DNA from: Luteimonas sp. YGD11-2
GTDB taxonomy: Bacteria; Pseudomonadota; Gammaproteobacteria; Xanthomonadales; Xanthomonadaceae
Length of the DNA: 64,000 nt
Direction of reading: 5' to 3'
NCBI RefSeq assembly: GCF_004118975.1
Contig: NZ_CP035376.1
Span: forward strand, 806,001 to 870,000
This document shows, piece by piece, positions 19,844 through 29,011 of this stretch. Numbering within the stretch: position 1 is the stretch's first letter; the number at the start of each line of letters is the position of its first letter. Under the pieces are notes generated by a model. That model searched no databases and had not been told where the DNA came from. It saw only the letters and a program-made list of their open reading frames with translations. The position numbers and the translations under genes are program-made.

Positions 19844-19871
19844 AGCCTCCCGGGAATTGGACCGGGAGGCT
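19844..19871 (+). promoter_or_regulatory. Hairpin masking the Shine-Dalgarno of the following small gene
   Basis: AGCCTCCCGG (19844-19853) pairs perfectly with CCGGGAGGCT (19862-19871) across an 8-base loop. The right arm contains the only Shine-Dalgarno (GGGAGG, 19864-19869), 6 bases before the ATG at 19876. In mRNA the ribosome site would be buried in a 10-bp GC-rich stem, so translation should need unfolding by heat, protein, ligand or coupling. Confidence 0.7.
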
Positions 19872-19875
19872 GCAG

Positions 19876-20346
19876 ATGTCCGCGACCACCACTTCTTCTT
19901 CGAGACTGCACGTGCCACTGGCGGTGCAGGATGCGTTGCGCCGTGGCCGTCCGGCCGAGGCCGCGCAGCGGCTGCGCGAAGCCAACCCCGGGCTCGACCT
20001 GCGCCAGGCGCGGACCGCGCTTGCCGAGGTGGCGCGACGCCCACCCGGCGTGATGGACAGCGGCAGCGATCCGGTCGGCCAGGACACGCTGCCGTCGGAG
20101 GTGGCTGCCAAGCTGGCGACCGGCAACACCGAGGACGCCGCCCGGCGCCTGCGCGAAACCCAGCCCGGGCTCAGCGAGGACGAGGCGCGCGAGGCGGTGG
20201 AGCGGCACGCCTCGCCGCTGTTGCGCAAGCAGGCCCGTACCGAGACCGTGGTGCGCGGCGACAGCGGGCGCATGGGCTGGGCGGGATGGCTGCTGGTGCT
20301 GCTGGCCGCGGCCGGTGCGCTGATGGTCTGGCAGGGCCTCGGCTGA
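19876..20346 (+). CDS. Small tail-anchored protein with two repeated helical modules
   Basis: 156 residues, family not recognised. Two modules of about 40 residues repeat: LAVQDALRRGRPAEAAQRLREANPGLDLRQAR and LPSEVAAKLATGNTEDAARRLRETQPGLSEDEAR; the shared pattern is L..G...AA.RLRE..PGL...AR. A single hydrophobic segment near the C-terminus (WLLVLLAAAGALMVW) suggests tail anchoring with the repeats in the cytoplasm. A strong Shine-Dalgarno precedes the ATG but lies in a hairpin. Confidence 0.8.
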   Translation: MSATTTSSSRLHVPLAVQDALRRGRPAEAAQRLREANPGLDLRQARTALAEVARRPPGVMDSGSDPVGQDTLPSEVAAKLATGNTEDAARRLRETQPGLSEDEAREAVERHASPLLRKQARTETVVRGDSGRMGWAGWLLVLLAAAGALMVWQGLG

Positions 20347-20375
20347 CCCTGGCACGCAGCAGGCCGGCCCGTCGG

Positions 20376-20398
20376 GTGGATCCCGGTGACCGATCCAC
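20376..20398. repeat. Inverted repeat between convergent genes
   Basis: GTGGATC (20376-20382) and GATCCAC (20392-20398) form a 7-bp stem with a 9-base loop between the convergent ends of the tail-anchored protein gene and cysK. No U-run follows on either strand, so a terminator role is weakly supported. Confidence 0.4.
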
Positions 20399-20460
20399 GC
20401 GCGCGGACCGTCACGCCAACGGCACGGGTGTCGTCGGCAACCGACCGTCCCTGCTGGCGC

Positions 20461-21417
20461 CTACGGCAGGCCCGCGAGCCAGTCGTCGTCCGAACCTTCG
20501 CTGACGCCCTCGAACAGGGGCGTGGAGAAGTAGCGCTCACCGGTATCGGGCAGCATCGCCAGCACCACCGCACCGTCGTCCGCGCCGCGGGCCACATCGA
20601 GTGCCGCCGCCATGGTCGCGCCGGCCGAGATGCCGACGAAGATGCCTTCTTCCGCCGCCAGCCGGCGGGCGATCTCGATGGCGTCGACATCGGTCACCGA
20701 CAGCACCCGGTGCGCGGCGTCGCGGTCGAGCACCTCCGGCACGAAGTCCGGCGTCCAGCCCTGGATCCGGTGCGGCGCCCAGTCCTTGCCCTGCAGCATC
20801 GCCGCACCGGCCGGTTCGCAGGCGACCACCTCCACCTCGGGCCGCGCCAGCCGCAGCATCCCGCCCACGCCGGTCAGGGTGCCGCCGGTGCCCCAGCCGG
20901 TCACGAAATGGTCAAGCCGGCGGCCGGCGAAATCGCGCAGGATCTCGGCGGCGGTGGTGTTGCGGTGGTAGCCGGGGTTGGCCGGATTGGTGAACTGGCT
21001 GGCGAGGAACCAGCCGTGCTGTTCGGCGAGCTCGCGGGCCTTGCGCACCATGCCGGTGCCGCGTTCGGCGGCCGGGGTCAGGATCACCCGCGCACCGTAC
21101 GCGCGCATCAGCTTGCGGCGCTCGATCGAGAACGTCTCCACCATCGTGGCCACGAACCTGTAGCCACGCGCGGCGCAGACCATCGCCAGCGCCACGCCGG
21201 TATTGCCTGAGGTGGCCTCCACCACGGTATCGCCGGGCTTGAGCAGGCCGCGCGCCTCCGCATCGAGGATGATCGCCAGTGCGAGCCGGTCCTTGACCGA
21301 GCCGCCGGGGTTGAAGCTTTCGACCTTGGCGTAGAGTTCGACGTTGGCCGGCCCGAGGCGGTGCAGGCGGACCACCGGGGTCCGGCCGATGGTGTCTAGG
21401 ATGGAATCGTGGATCAT
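20461..21417 (-). CDS. cysK: Cysteine synthase (O-acetylserine sulfhydrylase)
   Basis: PLP enzyme making cysteine from O-acetylserine and sulfide. 318 residues with IGRTPVVRLHRLG, NPGGSVKDRLAL (PLP lysine), VVEATSGNTGVALAM, QFTNPANPGYH, the phosphate-binding GWGTGGTLTGVGGML, GWTPDFVPEVLD and GISAGATMAAAL. The reading frame extends to 21687, but CGGAGC 7 bases before the ATG at 21417 fixes the start; an ATG two codons earlier is too close to it. CysM versus CysK cannot be separated with certainty; the motifs favour CysK. Confidence 0.93.
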   Translation of the reverse strand: MIHDSILDTIGRTPVVRLHRLGPANVELYAKVESFNPGGSVKDRLALAIILDAEARGLLKPGDTVVEATSGNTGVALAMVCAARGYRFVATMVETFSIERRKLMRAYGARVILTPAAERGTGMVRKARELAEQHGWFLASQFTNPANPGYHRNTTAAEILRDFAGRRLDHFVTGWGTGGTLTGVGGMLRLARPEVEVVACEPAGAAMLQGKDWAPHRIQGWTPDFVPEVLDRDAAHRVLSVTDVDAIEIARRLAAEEGIFVGISAGATMAAALDVARGADDGAVVLAMLPDTGERYFSTPLFEGVSEGSDDDWLAGLP

Positions 21418-21611
21418 GCGCATGCTCCGGTAGGGGTGGGAGGCGCGGGGCCGCATGCGGCCGGACGTCAGCCGGGAGAGGATCGCGCGTAACGCGTGAA
21501 GGCCACAACGGTTGACGTGGAACACTCCGTCGTCGTCTGTGCCTGACGGCACAGGGAGCTCACGGCGCCGCCCCATAGAATGGTCGGGTTTTTCCCCGTC
21601 GGTCCCCCTCG

Positions 21612-22757
21612 ATGCAGCTTTCGCGTTTACCGTCCCTGGCCACCCGCGCCGTGGCTCCCGTCCTGTTTCTCGTGGCACTGGCCGCATGCGGCAGTGGCGA
21701 TCCGGCCCCGCAGGGCGGCCCGCAGGCCGCAGTCGTCACCACCGCCGGGATCGCGCTTCGCGACTGGAACGACACCATCCCGGCGCTGGGCACCGTGCAG
21801 TCGCGCGAGTCCATCACCGTCACCGCCAAGGTGAGCGAGGTGGTGGACCGGGTGCACTTCGAAAGCGGCCAGGAAGTGGAGCGGGATACCGTGCTGGTCA
21901 CGCTCAGCGGCAACCAGCAGCAGGCGGCGCTCGCGGCCGCCGAGGCCGCGGCCGCGGAAGCCGACCGCCTGTTCGAGCGCCAGCGCCAGCTGGCCGAGCA
22001 GCAGCTGATCTCCACCGCCTCGCTGGATACGCAGTCGGCGCTGCGCGCGACCGCACGTGCGCGCGTGGACGAGATCCGCGCCAACCTCGGCGACCGCCTG
22101 ATCCGGGCGCCGTTTGCCGGCGTGGTCGGCATCCGCCGTGTCAGCCCGGGCGCGCTGGTGCAGCCGGGCACCGAAATCGTCACCCTCGACGACATCTCCA
22201 GCGTCTATGTGGACTTCACCGTCCCCGAAGCGCAGCTGGCCAACCTCGCCGTGGGCCAGGTCCTGCTGGGCACCAGCGTCGCCTACCCGGACCGTACCTT
22301 CCAGGGCCGCGTGGACACCATCGACGCGCGCATCGACCCCGCCACCCGCGCGGTCACCGTGCGTGGCGACTTCCCGAACCCCGATCGCGTGCTCAAGCCC
22401 GGGATGCTGATGCAGGTCGACCTGCAGCGGCCATCGCGCCAGGCGCTGGTGGTGCCGGAGATCGCGGTGGTCCAGGTCGGCCGCGAGACATTCGTGTACC
22501 GGGTGCTTGCCGATTCGACCGTCGAGCAGGCGCCGATCCGCGTCGGTTCGCGCGTGGCGGGGCTCGCCGAAGTGGTGGACGGCCTGTCGCCGGGCGACCG
22601 CATCGTCGTCGATGGCACCGGCAAGCTGCGCCCCGGCATGCGCATCGAGGAGGCCACGCGCGCCGCAGCGCCGCAGCCCGGCGCGGACGAGGACGGCCGC
22701 GCGATCGTGCCTGAAACCACGGTCGCGCCGGCGCCCGACGCCGTGCCCGCGGGCTGA
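21612..22757 (+). CDS. RND efflux periplasmic adaptor (membrane fusion) lipoprotein
   Basis: Links an RND pump to an outer-membrane channel. The 381-residue precursor has a lipobox (LFLVALAAC). A lipoyl half (VTAKVSEVVDRVHFESGQEVERDTVLVTL), a short Ala/Glu-rich alpha-hairpin (about residues 95-150), the second lipoyl half (RLIRAPFAGVVGIRRVSPGALVQPG), a beta-barrel (DFTVPEAQLANLAVGQ) and a proximal domain follow. A -10-like TAGAAT lies at 21576-21581. The pump gene begins 32 bases downstream; no outer-membrane channel gene is nearby. Confidence 0.94.
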   Translation: MQLSRLPSLATRAVAPVLFLVALAACGSGDPAPQGGPQAAVVTTAGIALRDWNDTIPALGTVQSRESITVTAKVSEVVDRVHFESGQEVERDTVLVTLSGNQQQAALAAAEAAAAEADRLFERQRQLAEQQLISTASLDTQSALRATARARVDEIRANLGDRLIRAPFAGVVGIRRVSPGALVQPGTEIVTLDDISSVYVDFTVPEAQLANLAVGQVLLGTSVAYPDRTFQGRVDTIDARIDPATRAVTVRGDFPNPDRVLKPGMLMQVDLQRPSRQALVVPEIAVVQVGRETFVYRVLADSTVEQAPIRVGSRVAGLAEVVDGLSPGDRIVVDGTGKLRPGMRIEEATRAAAPQPGADEDGRAIVPETTVAPAPDAVPAG

Positions 22758-22789
22758 GCCCGCCTCCCCAAGCACCACTACGGGTTCCC

Positions 22790-25700
22790 ATGCGTCTATC
22801 CGATCTTTCCATCAAGCGCCCGGTGTTCGCGGTCGTGATGAGCCTGCTGCTCATCGTGCTCGGCATCATGTCCTTCACCCGCCTGACCCTGCGGGAGATG
22901 CCCAATATCGATCCACCGATCGTGTCGGTCTCGGTGACCTATCCCGGCGCATCGGCGGCGGTGGTGGAAACCCGCGTCACCCAGATCATCGAGGACGCGC
23001 TGGCCGGCATCGAGGGCATCAAGACGCTGGAATCGCGCAGCCGCAACGGCAGCTCCAGCATCACCATGGAGTTCAACCTCAACCGCGACATCGAGGCTGC
23101 CGCCAACGACGTGCGTGATGCGGTCAGCCGGGTGATGGACCGCATGCCGCTGGAAGCGGACCCGCCGGAGGTGGAGAAGGCCGAGTCCGACGGCGACGTG
23201 ATCGTCTGGCTCAACATGCGTTCCGACACCATGGACACGCTGGAGCTGACCGACTACGCGGACCGCTATGTGGTCGACCGGCTGTCGTCGCTGGATGGCG
23301 TGGCGCGCGTGGTGCTGGGCGGCAACCAGCGCTACTCGATGCGCATCTGGCTCGACCGCGATGCGATGGCCGCGCGCGGCATCACCGCCGCCGACATCGA
23401 AAGCGCGCTGCGCAGCGAGAACGTGGAACTGCCGGCCGGCAGCATCGAATCCGAATCGCGTGACTTCACCCTGCGCGTGGAACGCGGCTACCGGGAGCCC
23501 GAGCAGTTCGCCCAGGTGCCGCTGCGCAAGGGCGACGACGGCCATGTGGTGCGGCTGGGCGACGTGGCGCAGGTGGAGCTGGGCCCGCGCGAGCGCCGTG
23601 CCTACCTGCGCAGCAATTTCGTGCCCAACGTGGGCGTGGGCATCGTGCGCACCTCGACCGCCAACGCGCTCGACGTGGTGCGGCTGGCGCGTGCCGAGGC
23701 CGAGCGCATCCAGGAGACCCTGCCGCCGGGCACCGACATCTTCGTGGCCTACGACGGCACCGTCTTCATCGAGGAGTCGATCAAGCGGGTGTACTGGACG
23801 CTGGGCGAGGCGATGGTGCTGGTGGTGCTGGTGATCTGGCTGTTCCTGGGCAGCATCCGCTCGGCGCTGATCCCCGCGGTCACCGTGCCGGTGTGCCTGG
23901 TGGCGGCGTTCATCGGCCTCTACGCGTTCGGGTTCTCGATCAACCTGCTGACCCTGCTCGCCCTGGTGCTGTGTATCGGCCTGGTGGTGGACGACGCGAT
24001 CGTGGTGCTGGAGAACGTGCAACGTCGAGCCGACCTCGGCGAACCTCCACTGGTCGCGGCCAGCCGCGGCACCAGCCAGGTCGCCTTCGCGGTGATCGCC
24101 ACCACCGCGGTGCTGGTGGCGGTGTTCCTGCCGGTCGGTTTCATGGAAGGCAACAGCGGCCGCCTGCTGCGCGAACTCGCGGTCGCGCTGGCGGGTGCGG
24201 TCGCGCTGTCGGCGTTCGTCGCGCTGACGCTCACGCCGATGATGTGTTCGAAGCTGATCCGCCCGCATGGCGCGAAGCAGAGCCGCTTCAACCAGTGGAT
24301 CAATCGCCAGCTCGAGCGCACCAGCGCCGCGTACGGGCGCCAGCTCGGGCGCCTGGTCGCGCTGCCGGGCAAGCGCATCCTCGCGCTGATGGTCGCGGTG
24401 ATGCTGGTGTGCCTGGGGCTGATCGTGCTGCTGATGGCGCGGGTGCCCAGCGAGCTGGCACCGGCCGAGGATCGCGGGCGCTTCTTCGTGATGGTCGACG
24501 GGCCGGAAGGCGCGGGCTTCGACTACACGGTCGAGCAGCTGCAGCAGGTGGAACGGATGATGGCCGGCTACATCGGCGACGACAAACCGATCCAGCGCCT
24601 CAACTCGCGCGCACCGCGCGGCTGGGGTGGCGGCACCGAAATGCATACCGCGCAGATCATCGTGTTCATGCAGGACTGGTCCGACCGCGACGTCAATGCC
24701 GAGGACGTGATCGCCGAACTGCGCCCGGAGTTCAACTCGCTGCCGGGCGTACAGGTACGCGCCAGCGTGCCGGGGGGCCTGATCAGCACCCGTGGCCAGC
24801 GCTACCAGCTGGTGCTGGGCGGGCCGAACTACGAGGAGCTCGCGCAGTGGCGTGACCGCATGCTGGCGCGCATCGAGGAGAACCCCGGCATCGTCGACGT
24901 CGACAGCGACTACAAGGAAACCCGCCCGCAGATGCGCGTCGACATCGACCGCGTGCGCGCGGCGGACCTCGGCGTCGGCGTCACCGAGATCGGCCGCACG
25001 CTGGAAACGATGATGGGCGCGCGCCAGGTGACGACCTACGTCTCCGACGGCGAGGAATACGACGTGATGCTGCAGGCCAGCCGCGGCAACCGCATGCAGC
25101 CGTCCGACCTCGAGAACACCTACGTGCGCGCGCGTGATGGCGAGCTGGTGCCGCTGTCGAACCTGGTGACCTTCAGCGAGATCGCCGAGCCGGGCTCGTT
25201 CAACCGCTTCAACCGCATGCGCGCGATCACCCTGTCCGGCGGGCTCGCGCCGGGCTACACCATGGGCGAGGCGCTGGACTGGAGCTACCAGGTGGCCGCC
25301 GAGGAACTGCCGCACTACGCGCAGATCAACTGGAAGGGCGAGTCGCGCGAATACCAGGAAGCCGGTGGCGCGGTGGTGCTGACCTTCACGCTTGCGCTGC
25401 TGGTGGTGTACCTGGTGCTGGCGGCGCAGTTCGAGAGCTTCCTGCATCCCATCGTGATCATGCTGACGGTGCCGCTGGCGGTGCTCGGCGCGCTGCTGGG
25501 CCTGTGGGTGACCGGCGGCACGCTCAATCTCTTCAGCCAGATCGGCATCATCATCCTGGTGGGCCTGGCGGCGAAGAACGGCATCCTGATCGTCGAGTTC
25601 GCCAACCAGCTGCGCGACGAAGGTCGCGACGTGGCGAAGGCGATCGTGGAGTCGGCATCGATCCGCCTGCGCCCGATCCTGATGACCGCCGCGGCAACCG

Positions 25701-25927
25701 TCATGGGTGCGATCCCGCTGGTGGTCGCCGGTGGGCCCGGTTCGGCAAGCCGCGGCACCATCGGCGTGGTGATCATCTCGGGCGTTGCCTTCGCGACGCT
25801 GCTTACGCTGTTCGTGGTGCCGGCGTTCTACACCCTGCTCGCCCCGTTCACCCGTTCGCCGGAAGCGCTGGCCCAGGAGCTGGAGCGGCTGGAGCAGGAG
25901 ACGCCGACGGTGGGCGGCCATGCCTGA
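22790..25927 (+). CDS. RND efflux pump, HAE1 type
   Basis: Inner-membrane proton-driven exporter of 1045 residues. Start MRLSDLSIKRPVFAVVMSLLLIVLGIMSF is typical; the proton relay is present as two adjacent Asp in GLVVDDAIVVLENV (TM4) and Lys in GLAAKNGILIVEFANQLRDEG (TM10); porter-domain signatures such as LREMPNIDPPIVSVSVTYPGASA identify the hydrophobe/amphiphile (HAE1) branch. Substrates are not predictable. Together with the adaptor it needs a TolC-like channel encoded elsewhere. Its last 8 bases overlap the acetyltransferase start. Confidence 0.95.
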   Translation: MRLSDLSIKRPVFAVVMSLLLIVLGIMSFTRLTLREMPNIDPPIVSVSVTYPGASAAVVETRVTQIIEDALAGIEGIKTLESRSRNGSSSITMEFNLNRDIEAAANDVRDAVSRVMDRMPLEADPPEVEKAESDGDVIVWLNMRSDTMDTLELTDYADRYVVDRLSSLDGVARVVLGGNQRYSMRIWLDRDAMAARGITAADIESALRSENVELPAGSIESESRDFTLRVERGYREPEQFAQVPLRKGDDGHVVRLGDVAQVELGPRERRAYLRSNFVPNVGVGIVRTSTANALDVVRLARAEAERIQETLPPGTDIFVAYDGTVFIEESIKRVYWTLGEAMVLVVLVIWLFLGSIRSALIPAVTVPVCLVAAFIGLYAFGFSINLLTLLALVLCIGLVVDDAIVVLENVQRRADLGEPPLVAASRGTSQVAFAVIATTAVLVAVFLPVGFMEGNSGRLLRELAVALAGAVALSAFVALTLTPMMCSKLIRPHGAKQSRFNQWINRQLERTSAAYGRQLGRLVALPGKRILALMVAVMLVCLGLIVLLMARVPSELAPAEDRGRFFVMVDGPEGAGFDYTVEQLQQVERMMAGYIGDDKPIQRLNSRAPRGWGGGTEMHTAQIIVFMQDWSDRDVNAEDVIAELRPEFNSLPGVQVRASVPGGLISTRGQRYQLVLGGPNYEELAQWRDRMLARIEENPGIVDVDSDYKETRPQMRVDIDRVRAADLGVGVTEIGRTLETMMGARQVTTYVSDGEEYDVMLQASRGNRMQPSDLENTYVRARDGELVPLSNLVTFSEIAEPGSFNRFNRMRAITLSGGLAPGYTMGEALDWSYQVAAEELPHYAQINWKGESREYQEAGGAVVLTFTLALLVVYLVLAAQFESFLHPIVIMLTVPLAVLGALLGLWVTGGTLNLFSQIGIIILVGLAAKNGILIVEFANQLRDEGRDVAKAIVESASIRLRPILMTAAATVMGAIPLVVAGGPGSASRGTIGVVIISGVAFATLLTLFVVPAFYTLLAPFTRSPEALAQELERLEQETPTVGGHA

Positions 25928-26456
25928 GGCCTGGGTGCCGCCGGATGTCGGGCACGGCATCGCGCTGCGGCCATGGCACAGCGGTGATCTCGATGCGCTG
26001 GTCGCGCATGCCAACGACGAACAGGTCTCGCACGGCACCAGCGACCGCTTCCCCTATCCCTACACCCGCGAGGACGGCGTCGCCTTCCTTGCCGGGCGTG
26101 TCGTCGACCTCTCGGCGCCGGTCTTCGCGATCACGCTCGACGAGCATGCGATCGGCGGCATCGGCGTGCGCACGTTTGCCGGCGAACGCCGCATCGGCGC
26201 GGAGTTCGGCTACTGGCTGGGCAGCCGCCACTGGGGCCGCGGGATCATGACCAGGGTGGTCGCTGCGTTCGCGCCATGGGTGATGGACGCGCTGGAGCTG
26301 CAGCGGCTGCAGGCCACCGTGCTCGACTTCAACCATGCGTCGGCGCGGGTGCTGGAGAAGAACGGCTTCAGCGAGGAGGGCGTGCTGCGTCGCGCGGTGC
26401 ACAAGCGTGGCAGCGTGCACGACCTGCGGATGTTCGCGCGGCTGCGCGTGCACTGA
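25920..26456 (+). CDS. GNAT-family N-acetyltransferase (RimJ/RimL-like)
   Basis: 178 residues. IALRPWHSGDLDALVAHANDEQVSHGTSDRFPYPYTREDGVAFL opens the domain, FGYWLGSRHWGRGIMTRVVAAFAPW holds the acetyl-CoA pyrophosphate loop (here SRHWGRGIMT, the RxxGxG/A position), and FNHASARVLEKNGFSEEGVLRRAVHKRGSVHDLRMFARL closes it, matching ribosomal-protein and amino-acid acetyltransferases. The ATG lies inside the RND pump gene's end (8-base overlap), so it is probably translated from the same mRNA. Substrate unknown. Confidence 0.88.
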   Translation: MPEAWVPPDVGHGIALRPWHSGDLDALVAHANDEQVSHGTSDRFPYPYTREDGVAFLAGRVVDLSAPVFAITLDEHAIGGIGVRTFAGERRIGAEFGYWLGSRHWGRGIMTRVVAAFAPWVMDALELQRLQATVLDFNHASARVLEKNGFSEEGVLRRAVHKRGSVHDLRMFARLRVH

Positions 26457-26548
26457 TCACGGCGCAGCGGGTTTCCCCCCGCCGCGGTCATGGTGGAGAA
26501 TCGGACGCTGCCCCGCCGCAATGGCGGGCGCCGAACGGGGAGTACTGC

Positions 26549-27985
26549 GTGGAACAGATCGTCAACACACTCAACGGGCTGATCTGGAGCCCGCCGCTGA
26601 TCGTGCTGTGCCTGGGCGCCGGACTGTACTTCTCGCTGCGTACGCGTTTCATGCAGATACGGCATGTCGGGGAGATGGTGCGGCTGATGCTCAGCGGGAC
26701 CCGGTCCGAGGCGGGCGTGTCGCCGTTCCAGGCGCTGGCGATGTCGCTGTCGGGCCGCGTCGGCATCGGCAACATCGCCGGTGTCGCCACTGCGATCGCG
26801 TTCGGCGGACCCGGTGCGGTGTTCTGGATGTGGGTCATGGCGTTCCTCGGCGCGTCGACGTCGTACGTCGAGTCGACGCTGGCCCAGATCTACAAGGAAA
26901 AGGACGAGGAAGGGCGATACCGCGGTGGTCCGGCGTATTACATCGAAAAAGCCATGGGGCAGCGGTGGTACGCATGGTTGTTCGCGGTCGTCACCGTGAT
27001 CGCGGCCGGGTTCCTGATGCCGGGCGTGCAGGCCAACGGGATCGCCTCGGCCGCCTTCAACGCGTGGAGTGTTCCACCGACCGCCACGGCGGCGATCGTC
27101 GTGATCGGCCTGGGCTTCATCATCTTCGGCGGCGTCAAGCGCATCGCGCGTTTCGCGGAACTGGTGGTGCCCTTCATGGCGCTGGCCTACATGCTGATGG
27201 CGCTGGTGATCATGCTGCTCAACCTCGAAGCGGTGCCGGTGATGTTCCGGCTGATCTTCGAGAGCGCCTTCGGCATGCACGCCGGATTCGGCGCGATGCT
27301 CGGCCTGGCGGTCGAGTGGGGCGTGCGTCGTGGCATCTACTCCAACGAAGCGGGCCAGGGTACCGGCCCGCACCATGCCGCCGCGGCGGAGGTCTCGCAT
27401 CCCAGCAAGCAGGGCCTGGTGCAGGCGTTCTCGGTGTACGTCGACACCCTGGTGGTCTGCAGCGCCACCGCCTTCATGATCCTGTCGACCGGGATGTACA
27501 ACGTCGTCGGCCGTGCCGGGAACATGCTGTATGAAGCGTTGCCCGGCGTGGAGGTGGGCCCCGGCTTCGCGCAGAACGCCGTCGAATCGGTGATGCCGGG
27601 CTGGGGCGCGGGCTTTGTGGCGCTCGCGCTGTTCTTCTTCGCGTTCACCACGATCATCGCCTACTACTACATGGCCGAAACCAACATCACCTACATCAAC
27701 CGCAAGGTGCGGCGCCCGTGGATGGTGTTCGTGTTGCGCATCGCGCTCCTGGCCGCCGTCACCTTCGGCTGCGTGCGCACCGCGGAGATGGCCTGGACGC
27801 TGGGCGACATCGGGGTGGGCACGATGGCGTGGCTCAACATCATCGCGATCCTGATCCTGCAGCGCCCGGCGCTGGTGGCATTGCGCGATTACGAGGCGCA
27901 GAAGAAGGCGGGCCTGGACCCGCAGTTCGATCCGTTGAAGCTCGGGATCCGCAATGCGGATTTCTGGGTCGACAGGAAGCCTTGA
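26549..27985 (+). CDS. Sodium:alanine/glycine symporter (AGCS family)
   Basis: Inner-membrane importer of alanine or glycine driven by Na+ or H+. From a GTG start (MEQIVNTLNGLIWSPPLIVLC) the product has 478 residues and about ten hydrophobic helices, with SLRTRFMQIRHVGEM, GRVGIGNIAGVATAIAFGGPGAVFWMW and EAGQGTGPHHAAAAEVSHPSKQGLVQAFSVYVDT, the family signature regions. GGGGAG at 26537-26542 supports the GTG; upstream in-frame starts lie inside the acetyltransferase gene. A methyltransferase gene begins 2 bases after its stop. Confidence 0.93.
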   Translation: MEQIVNTLNGLIWSPPLIVLCLGAGLYFSLRTRFMQIRHVGEMVRLMLSGTRSEAGVSPFQALAMSLSGRVGIGNIAGVATAIAFGGPGAVFWMWVMAFLGASTSYVESTLAQIYKEKDEEGRYRGGPAYYIEKAMGQRWYAWLFAVVTVIAAGFLMPGVQANGIASAAFNAWSVPPTATAAIVVIGLGFIIFGGVKRIARFAELVVPFMALAYMLMALVIMLLNLEAVPVMFRLIFESAFGMHAGFGAMLGLAVEWGVRRGIYSNEAGQGTGPHHAAAAEVSHPSKQGLVQAFSVYVDTLVVCSATAFMILSTGMYNVVGRAGNMLYEALPGVEVGPGFAQNAVESVMPGWGAGFVALALFFFAFTTIIAYYYMAETNITYINRKVRRPWMVFVLRIALLAAVTFGCVRTAEMAWTLGDIGVGTMAWLNIIAILILQRPALVALRDYEAQKKAGLDPQFDPLKLGIRNADFWVDRKP

Positions 27986-27987
27986 GC

Positions 27988-28959
27988 ATGGCCGGTTCCG
28001 GTCCTGACGATCCCGGCCCCTGGGGCCGCGGCCCACGCCGCCAGGGCGATGCGCCGACTCATCCACCGGCGCGCGGCGAGCGCACCCCGGCCCGCGACCA
28101 ACGCTCGCCATGGGGCGGAGCACGCACGCAGGAACGCGATGAGCGACCCGCGCCGCGCCGCGAGGGCCCGCCACCGGCCGCGGCCGCCGTGGACGAGCCT
28201 GCCGCCCCAGCGGCACCGCGTGGTGGCCGCGGCGGCGAGCTGCGTCTGCACGGCTTCAATGCCGTGCAGGCGGTGTTCGCACGTCGCCCGGATGCGATCC
28301 GCAAGGTCTATCTCAACCAGTCGCGGATCCCGCACCTGCAGCCCTTGCTGAAATGGTGCGTGGCCCATCGTGTCGGCTACCGCGTGGTGACCGACGAGGA
28401 GCTCGGCAAGCTTACCGCCAGTGCACACCACGAGGGCGTGGTGGCGGACGTGCTGCGTGCGCAGCCGCTGCCGCTGGCCGGGTGGCTGCCGACGCTGCCT
28501 GCCGGGCCGCAGTGCCTGCTGTGGCTGGACGGCGTCGGCAATCCGCACAACTTCGGCGCCATCCTGCGCTCCGCCGCGCACTTCGGCGCGGCCGCGGTGC
28601 TGCTTCCGGAGACCAGCACGCTGACGCTGTCGGGCGCCGCGGCGCGCGTGGCCGAAGGCGGCGCGGAAGCATTGCCGCTGGTGCGGCTCGGCCCGGTCGG
28701 CGAATCAATGGAACTCCTGCGCGCGGCGGGTTTCAGGCTGGCCGCGACCGTGGTGCGCGATGGCAATCCGCTGTTCGCCACACCGGCACCGCAGCGGCTG
28801 GTCTATGTGCTGGGCGCGGAAGGCGAGGGCATGGATGCGGACCTCGCCGGCGCCTGCGACCTGCGCGTGTCGATTCCCGGTACCGGCGCGGTGGAAAGCC
28901 TCAACGTGGCCGCCGCCACCGCGGTGCTGCTGGCGCACTGGGCGGCGCGGCCCGCCTGA
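27988..28959 (+). CDS. SpoU/TrmH-family RNA 2'-O-methyltransferase with disordered N-terminus
   Basis: SAM-dependent rRNA or tRNA ribose methyltransferase of 323 residues. The first 80 or so residues are Pro/Arg/Ala-rich and probably disordered, possibly binding RNA. A substrate-binding domain follows (LRLHGFNAVQAVFARRPDAIRKVYLNQ). The SPOUT core then shows motif 1 NPHNFGAILRSAAHFGA, motif 2 YVLGAEGEGMD and motif 3 IPGTGAVESLNVAAATAVLL. It resembles RlmB-like enzymes, but the exact target base cannot be assigned. It starts 2 bases after the symporter stop. Confidence 0.9.
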   Translation: MAGSGPDDPGPWGRGPRRQGDAPTHPPARGERTPARDQRSPWGGARTQERDERPAPRREGPPPAAAAVDEPAAPAAPRGGRGGELRLHGFNAVQAVFARRPDAIRKVYLNQSRIPHLQPLLKWCVAHRVGYRVVTDEELGKLTASAHHEGVVADVLRAQPLPLAGWLPTLPAGPQCLLWLDGVGNPHNFGAILRSAAHFGAAAVLLPETSTLTLSGAAARVAEGGAEALPLVRLGPVGESMELLRAAGFRLAATVVRDGNPLFATPAPQRLVYVLGAEGEGMDADLAGACDLRVSIPGTGAVESLNVAAATAVLLAHWAARPA

Positions 28960-29011
28960 TCCGCGCTGCAACGCGCGGCGTGGACGCCGCGCCTGCAATT
29001 GGCGCTCCGCG

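Noticed and set aside
22796..26038. Open frame of 1080 codons antisense to the RND pump gene
   Set aside because: Composition is dominated by His, Arg, Gln and Asp repeats with no recognisable family, while the forward strand encodes a complete RND pump.
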